NCBI GenBank assembly: GCA_003415625.1
Contig: PYIU01000009.1
Coordinates: 1,550,001 to 1,614,000 of the forward strand
Reading direction: 5' to 3'
DNA from: Aquanectria penicillioides
Taxonomy: Eukaryota > Ascomycota > Sordariomycetes > Hypocreales > Nectriaceae
Length of the DNA: 64,000 nucleotides
Position numbers and translations under genes: made by a program
Notes under the pieces: model-generated
The model's input: only the letters and a program-made list of their open reading frames with translations
Told to the model about the DNA's origin: nothing
Database searches by the model: none
Shown: in pieces, positions 55,440-64,000 of the stretch
How positions within the stretch are numbered: the stretch's first letter is position 1
Layout of the letters: the number at the start of each line of letters is the position of its first letter

Positions 55440-58400
55440 TTACTGAGACTTCTCGTGCTGGGTAGAGACACGCTGGAGAGAGACAACTAGAATAGGAATT
55501 AGTATTGATTGTGTAGCATTGAGAAAAGATTGCAACTTACCAAAGTCCTCAAGGGAGCGCTGCTTCTGGTCCTTCTTGGGGGACTTGCCGTGCATCAGGT
55601 TGTCGAAACCGGTGCTGCCCTGCATGAAGTAGTACAGACCACCCATGATGGCGAAGATACCGAAGGAGAAGATCCAGATACGGACGACAGCGACGATGTT
55701 GGTGTGCTTGTCACGGAACCAACCGAAGATACAGAAGAGAGTGGCCAGGATATCGACGACAAAGATGGCACCGCTGAGCTGCCACGAGGGAATGGAAGAC
55801 CAGAAGGGACCGTTGGCACGGGTGATGAAGATCAGCCAGTTCTCAGTGAGGGAGATCTCAAGGAAGAGAACCTCGTCAATGTCACCTTGGTTCTGGACGA
55901 TACCACCATCCTCAGAGTTCGCGTACATGGTGGTGAGGGCAATCCAGGTACCGACGGCCAGGACAACACCGAGAAGGACGGACATACCCAGAGCTTGGGC
56001 AGGTTCCACTTGACGGGGGTCTGGGAGTAGGGAGCGTTGTCGTAGGCAATGGCCAGGGTGGCAATATCGGCGAAGATAGCGATGAAGACGACGAGCTCCA
56101 GGTTCAAGGAGCGGTTGAGGATAGCGATCCAGAGACCCAGGAAGATCTCCATGTGCAGGGAAAGAGCGATACGGTAGACAACGTAGGCGTACATGCGGTG
56201 GAAGATCTGTCGGGAAGTCTTAAGAGCATCAATGATGGCACCGAGACCGGGGGCAAGGAAGACGATATCGGCAGCAGATCGGGCAGCATCGGAGGCACCC
56301 TCGACGGCAATACCAGTATCAGACTTCTTCAGAGAGGGAGCATCGTTGACACCATCACCAGTCATGGCAACGAGGTAGCCACGCTGCTGGAGAATCTCGA
56401 CGACATTGTACTTGTGCTGGGGGAAAACCTCGGCGAAACCATCGGCAGCCTCGACGAAATCGTAGACCTCGGAACCGGGCATGTCACCGCCGCCACCAAG
56501 ACCAAGACGCTCAGCGTTGTAGACGTTGGTACCGAGACCGAGCTGGCGGGAGGTCTCACGGGCAATACCGACGGCATCACCAGTAAGCATCTTGATAGAC
56601 AGACCGAGAGTCTTGGCCTCGTTGATAGTGCGGGCAGTATCGTGACGGGGGGGATCAGAGCAGGGCATGATTCCGAGAATCTCCCAAGCACCCTCACCAC
56701 GCTTGCGGGCAACACCAAGGGAACGGAAACCACGGGTAGCGAACTCAGCGACGCAGTTCTTGTAGTCACGGTCGACATCCTCAGGGATGGGGTGGTCCTC
56801 CTCGACAGTCTTGAGAACGAAAAGAGGGGCACCCTTGACACAGATGATGCGCTCACCCTGGGGAGACTCGACGATGGCAGTAACCTTCTTGGAGACGGGG
56901 TCGAAAGGCTGGAACTCGAGAACCTTGTACTTGGAGAGGACGCTCTTGGCACGGGGGTAGTACTTGAGAGACTTCAGGAAAGCCTTGTCGATAGCATCAA
57001 TACCCTTGGCCTTGCGGGAAGCAGCCAGACAGGCAGTAAGCATCAGGTCATCGGGCTCAACACCGGCGACAGTGTAGGGCTCAGAGAGAGACAGCTTGTT
57101 CTTGGTCAGAGTACCGGTCTTGTCAGAGCACAGAATCTCGACACCAGCGAGGGACTCGATAGCGGAGAGCTTCTGGACGATGGCCTGCTTCTTGGCGAGG
57201 TAGGCAGCACCGACAGCCATGGTGGTGGTAACGACGGCGGGAAGACCGACGGGGACACCGACGATGGTAATGGCAAGAGTGAATCGGAGAATGTCGACAA
57301 TGCCGTTGGAGCGGTAGAAAGAGGAGATCCAGACAACAAGGAGAGTCAGGATAACGAGAACCAGCAGAATCGTACCAATGCCGTTGAGGACCTCAGTGAA
57401 GTGACCGGTACCACCAGCGGACTGGGAGACGAGAGCAGCAGCGCGACCGACGAAAGTGTTGTCACCAGTAGCGGTAACAATGGCGAAGGCCTCACCACGC
57501 TTGACAGCGGAAGAAGCATAGCAGTTATCGCCCTTGTGCTTGTCGACAGCAAGGGACTCACCAGTGATGGCGGACTGATCAACCTGGAGGAAAGCATCCT
57601 CAGTGACGATGCGACCATCAGCGGGGATAATGGTACCCTGGATTACACGTGTTAGTCAATTGACAGAGGCTATGGTGACGAGACGGGTTTGACTAACCTC
57701 CTCAACCTGGAGGATATCACCAGGAACGACCTCGGGAGCCTCAATCTCCTTCAGGGTACCGTCACGGAGGACGACAGCCTTGAGAGCAAGAGTCTTCTTG
57801 AGTTCCTCGACGATGGAACCAGCTTGGTATTCCTGGATGAAACCGACAGCGGCGTTGAGCAGAAGGAGACCGCAAATGACACCGAAATCAACCCAATCCT
57901 CAAGACCGGCGGCGAGAACGGCGGCACCCTATTGAGACAATACATGTTAGCTTATCAGGTCAACAAACGAGGGCCAATTTCCCGCACAAAGCAGTGCGTG
58001 TGGGTAAGTTTGCGGCGATGGGAGACCTGATGGAGACCGGGGTTTCGAAACAGTGGGGCACGCAAGTTGCTGCGACTGGATCGGTGACTCCACATGGGAT
58101 CATCCCAACACGATGACACCGCAGCGCGGGTGCGATGCGGTGCCGACCGTCATCAATTGAGCGCGGATTGCTGAGGATAAGCCGGCAATGTGGAGGGTGG
58201 ATCCACCCACACACGCACCCACTCCACCCCGAGCTTGTGTGGAACTCGAGTGGAGCTGGCAATCTGCGCCAAAAACGCGCAAAGAAAAATTGTGCAATGA
58301 GCATCGGCTCAGCAAGGAACCAAGACATGGCGCTGCCTGCCACCAAGCCAAGGCCGAGTGAAGCAACGGCTGGCCATTGAGAGCAGAGACAAAGCGGCGT

Positions 58401-58950
58401 GCAATTGGTACCTTGGCCGGTGCCCATGTGGGTGCGGGTGCAATTGAGACGGGATTGAAAGCAGCGTGCATTGCTGTCGCAGTGCGACCAGCACACAATT
58501 GCTCTGTGCGGGAATTGGACAGGGGTGGAGTGCTTGTGCATGATATAAACTTACCTCCATGACGAACTGGATAGGACCGATGAAGAAACCGAAGAACTTG
58601 AGGAGCAGGTTCTCCTTCTCCTCCTTCATCTGGTTGAGACCGTACTTGCGGCGGCGCGCAATAACCTCAGAGTCGGTAAGACCAACGCGGCTGTCGGTCT
58701 GGAGCATGTCCTCAGGGACAACTCGGCCACCACCGGGCTGAACCTCCTCGTCCTCATCAAACTGATGTCCATCCTCGGACTCAAGGTCCTCGATCAGGGC
58801 ATCGATGTCGGCATCCTCGTCGTCGTCGTCGGCGGGGGCGCCCTTAGGAGCAGCCTGAGGAGGAGGCGCCTGTCCTCGCTTCTCGTCGAAGCCGCCAGTC
58901 TCGATGTTGGTCGTCAGCGCCGGAGCGCCGGCAGCCTTCTCATCCGCCAT
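55440..58950 (-). CDS. PMA1: Plasma-membrane H+-ATPase (P3A type), with an apparent one-base frameshift
   Basis: Proton pump that energises the fungal plasma membrane. Minus-strand exons: 58950-58555, 57928-57698, 57637-55541 and 55486-55440, with introns of 626, 60 and 54 nt. Expected length is 923 residues after allowing for one missing base (Neurospora PMA1 is 920). Seen: an acidic N-terminus; actuator motif [12 protein letters not shown]; phosphorylation site [11 protein letters not shown] with Asp381; nucleotide site [11 protein letters not shown]; hinge motifs MLTGDAVGI and [13 protein letters not shown]; about ten membrane segments; and the C-terminal autoinhibitory tail ending in [10 protein letters not shown] with the regulatory Ser-Thr pair. 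Near 55987-55989 the frame jumps between NLPKLW and GMSVLLGVV, consistent with a G run read as three instead of four. The gene is normally essential, so this is most likely a sequence error. Confidence 0.95.
57929..58554 (-). other. Long first intron of PMA1 (626 nt)
   Basis: Far longer than any other intron accepted in this window. GTAAGT donor after FVME and a CAATAG acceptor before [12 protein letters not shown]; both flanks match conserved PMA1 sequence, so the boundaries are firm. Intron-internal open frames on either strand have no recognisable motifs. Long 5' introns in highly expressed genes can raise expression, but nothing here proves that. Confidence 0.85.
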
Positions 58951-61900
58951 GGCTGGGAGGATTGAGAGGGAGTAGAGCGCAAAAGCGTTTCTAGGTATGA
59001 AGAGACGAACTCTTTAGGATGACCGCGGCCGTATGCAGCAGTGTAGAGAATACAGTGGTGGAGAGTGCTGCAAAGAGAAGAAGAGGAACAAGGCTAGGCT
59101 TGAGGTGGAGTGGAGAGGTGTACTGTCGAGCACCGCACGAAGTTAGGGTCGCTTATATGTGAAGCATTCGTGGGTGAAGAGAAAGGAAAGAAAAAAGAGG
59201 TTTCGAAGACGGGCGAGTGCGTCTATTTCAATGGCGCGCACCTCGATGCCTACCTTACCGGCGACCTTGCCGGGCCTGCCCCGTGCGAACCTACGTGATG
59301 GCCGGGCGGGTCCTCTATTCACTCACACGCTCACACGCAGGCTTGCTCGCTCACTCACCCAGGGAAATCCAGAGCCCACACCTCCAAGTGGGACCTCCGT
59401 GGGACCCGTTTGTCCCCTTGTCTCCATGGACCCCAGGTCCCAGGTCCCAATTGTCCCAAGGTACGGCCGGGAAGGGTGTCGGTACGAATGTGTACGAGTG
59501 CCGCTACCGTACGAATTGGGTTGGTGCCCCACGGCCCTGCCGGTTGCTAGCAAGTCGCTCACTCACTCTGTCGTCACTCTCTCATTCCCGCACGTCTCTC
59601 TCGCTCGCTCTCCTTCGCCTTCTCGCCTTCTCTCGCACCAACCAACACCCAGCACAGTCCTGCCCGTTAGTATGTAGTAATCTTGCTTGGATGCCGACGC
59701 CGTCCCACTCCACGTCCAGCACCGTGCAGAGAACAAAACACCGCATGGAGAGGGTCTGGTCGAGGAATGCGCCCACCCCCCTCATGTGTGCAAATCTCTC
59801 ACTCCCCACCGTTGCTCGCACTCACTAACACAGCCAAGCAACGATCACAGACAAGATTGGCAGACCTGTGTACATCAAGCATTGCATGTAGTGCGCCCTC
59901 GATGTACAGCAGCAGAAATACCTCTGGCGATCCATGGGACAGCGAAAAACTCAACCTGAGCCAAACCAAGACAAGCTTGAACTGGAGTGCCGTGGCTCAA
60001 CCCACCCAAAGGCGGAAGTCCAGAGAGATACTGTACTTCGTGCAGTTGCGCGAGGCTGTTCAGTAGCTCACTGGGCCAATCAACGAGGCGCCCACGACGC
60101 CGCAGCGGCGGCGGCACTACCGTAAGTAGCCGCAACGACAACAACGAGGATGAAGAAGAGTACCGTCAAACAAGCATTATCACTAAACAATCAACAAATA
60201 ACAACAGGAATTGGCAGATATGGAACTAACACCAGTATCAGCTACTACCTACCAACCTACCCGCGCCCGGTAGCGTCGGCTGGACCACGGTCCACGCACG
60301 GGTGCAGTGGGCAATCGGCATGGATGTAGGCGTGGGCCAGCAAGCGGGCTTTTAGGTGCTGGGCGTAAGCGTAGCAAACAGTCGGTCACTGCATCTGCGT
60401 TGGCCTCGCTGGCTTGAATGCCACTGGCTGCAACTGTTGCGACTGGGACGGGGTCAGTGACCCATTCATTCATCGTCTTGCTCCCCCATGCCCCCAACAC
60501 CCACACCATGTCCGCCAGATTCCCACCATGTCCACATTTTTTATCCACAGTTTTCCTCGGCCAGGTCCTTCCATGCAGGTGCAGGCGCACAGTGCACAGT
60601 GCGTGGCGTCTCTGAGCGTGGGGAATGGAAACAAGACGGTAATCTCGCACCAGCCAGGCCTGGATAAACATTGGCCACAGCAAGCTGGCAACTAACTGTG
60701 AACGACAACAACAAAAAAAAAAAAATAACAACAGTGGCGCACCCAACAACAAACCCATGGCCCACCAAACCCGGCCGATGATGTCGTTTTGACGGGCGGC
60801 GTTCCGACTACCGTTCACTGGCGCTGTACGTACACTCACCATAACGTTCCTCCCCCTCCCATACGACTCGACTTGTCTATGAGTACAGTAGTACATACAG
60901 TACATGCCTTGTCGGGTGGATGGTGGCTGATGGCTGACGAGGACGTCCTCAGATCGATGTCTCGACGATGATTTTCTCAAAAGTACTCAATTTTCCCTCG
61001 CGGCCACTACCACTGCCAAGGATGGATGATCAGAAACAAGGGAAAACATTCGCCCCCTCGCAAACCCTGCCCTCGTCTCTCAATCGGTCGTACCTCGCTG
61101 GCTGTCCGGCCTTGGCGATGATTTGGTCGTCACCTCAAACCCGCTACCAGAGTTGCTGATACACGGCGGTCCTGATTGCTCCAAAGAAAAAAATGCGCCC
61201 GGTCAGACGCCAGCCGTTTGCCCATTGCTTGTACCACACTGTGCATCTCCCGAATTCCGCCCTTGCAAATCGACGAGCTCGGTCCTAGCAAGCTTCAATG
61301 CCTTGCTCTTCGAATTGCCCACCTAGCTATCTGTCTGCCTGTCTGACTGCCTCCTGCCCACCCACCAACCGCTAGAAACCCAGCACAATGCCTACCCTCC
61401 ACTGTTCCCGTGCCCTGGAGCCCTGGTACTTTGCTGTACGTCAGTGCTGCTGGTACAGTACCAGGACCCTCGTCCCCAGGTTGAGGGATTTTCGGCCATC
61501 GCGCGCCCCCCCTCCAAGCCGAGAGGCTCCCACACCCAAAGACCCATGTGCTTCTATCTCTGGCAGGATGGTCGTGACCGGCGAGAGATGACGACACTGG
61601 CTGTCCAGGCCTGGCGGTCAGCAGAATTGCGACTGGCCGGCTGGCTGGCTCCTCGCTGGTACGTTCTAGCACTCAAGAGGCTTTTGTACAGTGCTCTTAG
61701 GGGGGGGGCAAGGCAGGTACCTACAATACAAGGGCTGAAAACGAAAACGGAGGACTCGTAAACTGGTAACGGCTGTCCTCGGCGAGATGCGCACTTGGCT
61801 CGCCGCAACGTACTCCAATCACTTGGCATTGGCATGGACGCGGTCTCGATGCTTATTACCCACGCACCTATCGTCAGAGTACCCTCATTACACTGGTACG

Positions 61901-64000
61901 AGAGTGTATGACAGTGTCAGTGGCGAGGCGTGTCGAGGCGACGTGTTGAGACAAGGACATTGAGTACGAGCTATTTTCGATGCTGAAGTGGGTTTCGTTG
62001 ATGAGAAGCCAGCTAGGATCGGCGCCGACATGAATCAATTTCCCCCACGGGCCCAGACACGTCCTGACTGATAGCGATAGCTTCACATTTATGAGAGCTG
62101 ATGACGACACGTTTTGGGAAGCGGCCCTGGCCCGATGTGTGACAGTCGGCCGATCAGACATGCCAATTGACTTCGCGATGACTACGAAAATTCTGAGGTC
62201 AATTGAATGTAAGTTATCTATGTCGTAGACACTGCCATACTTTTGTGTGCGGTGTCTCAATGCCGCGGGCATCTTCATTTCTGCTGCGATAGCAGCATGC
62301 TTTTTTGCTGAATCAACCTGTTTATTTTTATTTTTTTATCCCTCGTTGACGACAACCTTGGTCTCCATCGTCGGTATGAGCTGTTATGACGAAGGGGGTC
62401 GTCAAGGGGGGCGTGCCCCAGAAGGCCCTAGAGGATCAGAGGGTCGCCCCGGTACCTGTCGTGCTCCCTTCCCTGAAGCCCTGACCCAACGCAGATTCTG
62501 CGTGCTGAGTGGCCGAATCGGTGCCGTCACCAGGCCTGTCCAATCGCCTTATCGGCAGCTGCTGAACCATGCCAGCCTTGGCAAGTCGGGTGCACCGTTT
62601 TGCGCACTGTCCCGCCGCGCCCTCCGGCGAGGTTGCAGTATGGTCCTGAATTTGCCTCGTCGTCCCTTAGTCTTTGCCCAGCTTGGCCTGGCCTCGAGCC
62701 TTGGCCCGGCGTTTGGCTCGTTTTGGGCCCTCCAAGGCACCCGGGGGCTTTGGGGCTATTGAAGGTGACACTGTCCGAGGGAACTCCAGCTCTCCATCCA
62801 AATCCTCATGCATGAGTCGTGACGCTAGCGCCCTCGATCCAAGCTGCGGGTGATTGCGGACAGCCTTGAGACAGCAACAGCCGCCCCGGTTTCGAGGGTA
62901 CAAACACCAGCACCAGCTCAAGCACCATGACCAGCTCCCAGCTCCCGGCTACCGGCCTTGCCACTCAAAGTCGCTTAGACGTCACTCCGCCGTCGTCGCC
63001 GGGGCTGCAGCAGGATTACTCAAGACGTACCGCCCGGTGCTCAATCGCATCTGGCCCGGCGCCAAACGCCAGCCGTGTCACCATCCCCAGGTTGCTGAGA
63101 GGTACCACAGTACAGCAAGCGCCTAGCAGTGCAGCTCCCCCAGCGTGCAGCTCCAGTGCGCCGCATGTGGGTGAAGTGGACACCACGTCCAAGTCCACAC
63201 ATGTAATTAGTCGACAGACTGGACGGGGAGTCCACCTGGAATTATTCTGGAAGACCGTCGGACAAAGTCGCCTCGCCTCTCATCGCATCCTTCGCTCCCC
63301 TAAAAAAAAATTCTCCGCTTGTTAGCAGCTAAAGGCGCTGATCACGATGGCAACTCTCGGCTTCCAGCTGCATTACGGCCAAGGCGCCTCTGATCCCTGG
63401 TCGCATACGTTGACGAGCAAGAGGTCCAGGACAACCTTGCCGTGCCCCAGAGTCATCAAGAGTCAAGAACCAATATTGACATGGTCCTTATTGACACTAC
63501 GTCATCGGAATGGTCGCCACGATCCTCCCCAACCTCCCCCCCCCCAAAAAAAAAACGGACAGGGCCCCAGCGTCCAAAGCTGAGACATTGGGAGTCATGG
63601 GCCAATAAGGACGCCTGGTAGTCCGATCGCTTCGCCGACAGGTCCTCGCCGTCTCGCGCACTTCTGTGTCACATCGGGCTGGCCGTGGGGGTGAGAGCCT
63701 ACCTCGGTCGAGGTGAAGATTGATTCATGGGCCGGCGAAGGCGAGAGTGGCCAAAGCCGGCAACGAGCCAACGGCGCAGATATTTCGGTGAATCAAACGG
63801 CAAGAGGAGCGGGTGCCGGTGGCTTTTTTTTTTCATCCCTCCTACTAGGGCTACCCAGCTCTGGTTTAGGCTCTCAGCGAGCGAGCTTGACGAGGCAATA
63901 GGCCCTGAGTCGGTGACTTGCGCCTCGACTCGGTGCTCTAGCGAACGGCAACAAAAATTACCGGCAACCGGTGGACGGAACGCCAGCACACCGTTTGTCA
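58951..64000. other. 5 kb upstream of PMA1 without a supportable gene
   Basis: Holds the PMA1 promoter and 5' UTR (about 58951-59700, with TCACTCAC- and CTCTCGC-type stretches). The rest has only motif-free open frames. Purine-rich A tracts occur near 60711-60724 and 63542-63555. A TACC-rich stretch is at 60240-60260 and a GGTACCTAC unit near 61715. No tRNA or rRNA was found by eye. A gene may continue beyond the window end, but none is visible. Confidence 0.5.

Noticed and set aside
55987..56009. GTATGT at the PMA1 break as an intron donor
   Set aside because: The sequence directly after it encodes the conserved [14 protein letters not shown] segment, so it is exon, not intron.
62247..62762. 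171-codon plus-strand open frame with a hydrophobic N-terminus
   Set aside because: It looks like a signal peptide followed by Arg/Gly/Pro-rich sequence without motifs; nothing indicates a gene.
1..64000. CRISPR arrays, insertion sequences, rRNA genes or viral insertions
   Set aside because: None seen. Repeats are simple microsatellites or homopolymers, and the DNA is clearly eukaryotic nuclear.

Overview
This 64 kb window is nuclear DNA of a filamentous ascomycete, most likely a Sordariomycete and plausibly from the Hypocreales. The coding genes carry short introns (mostly 50-90 nt) with GT(A/G)AGT-type donors, CTAAC-like branch points and YAG acceptors. Codons are strongly C-ending, intergenic DNA is rich in pyrimidine tracts and microsatellites, and the proteins match filamentous-fungal families. 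I cannot name the genus. There are no bacterial-type operons, insertion sequences or CRISPR arrays, and I found no convincing tRNA or rRNA gene.

Layout from left to right: Pho80/PREG-type phosphate cyclin (+, 1924-3079); ER membrane complex subunit EMC10 (+, 3643-4289); H2A.Z chaperone CHZ1 (+, 5052-5518); SNARE BET1 (+, 7016-7841); anaphase-promoting complex subunit APC15/MND2 (-, 8505-9649); about 7.3 kb with no gene I can support; NAD(P)H glutamate synthase GLT1 (+, 16975-25382), which carries a 599-residue intein; polyphosphate polymerase VTC4 (+, 28485-30942); an uncharacterised 799-residue protein (+, 33754-36438); an FGGY pentulose kinase (+, 39736-41803); nucleoporin NIC96/Nup93 with an FG-rich N-terminus (+, 42307-45929); a bZIP/DUF3425 transcription factor with an apparent frameshift (+, 47808-50238); a small secreted protein gene with a broken cysteine-rich tail (+, 51878-52586); a DCAF4/WDR21-like WD40 protein (-, 53218-54913); plasma-membrane H+-ATPase PMA1 with an apparent one-base frameshift (-, 55440-58950); and a 5 kb gene-free stretch to the window end.

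The most striking element is the GLT1 intein. It sits immediately before the second cysteine of the C-x5-C-x4-C motif that holds the 3Fe-4S cluster of glutamate synthase. It keeps every visible splicing residue and two LAGLIDADG motifs, has looser and more AT-rich codon use than its host gene, and is followed only 7 nt later by a spliceosomal intron. The middle and last cluster ligands therefore come together only after both RNA splicing and protein splicing.

The genes are mostly unrelated housekeeping functions. Two belong to phosphate and polyphosphate homeostasis (the Pho80-type cyclin and VTC4) and are 25 kb apart. Two conserved genes, PMA1 and the bZIP factor, each seem to lack a single base inside a G or C run. 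That fits homopolymer errors in the assembly better than real mutations, and it should be kept in mind when judging the broken secreted-protein gene. All gene models were built by hand from reading frames, splice signals and family knowledge, with no alignments or transcripts.
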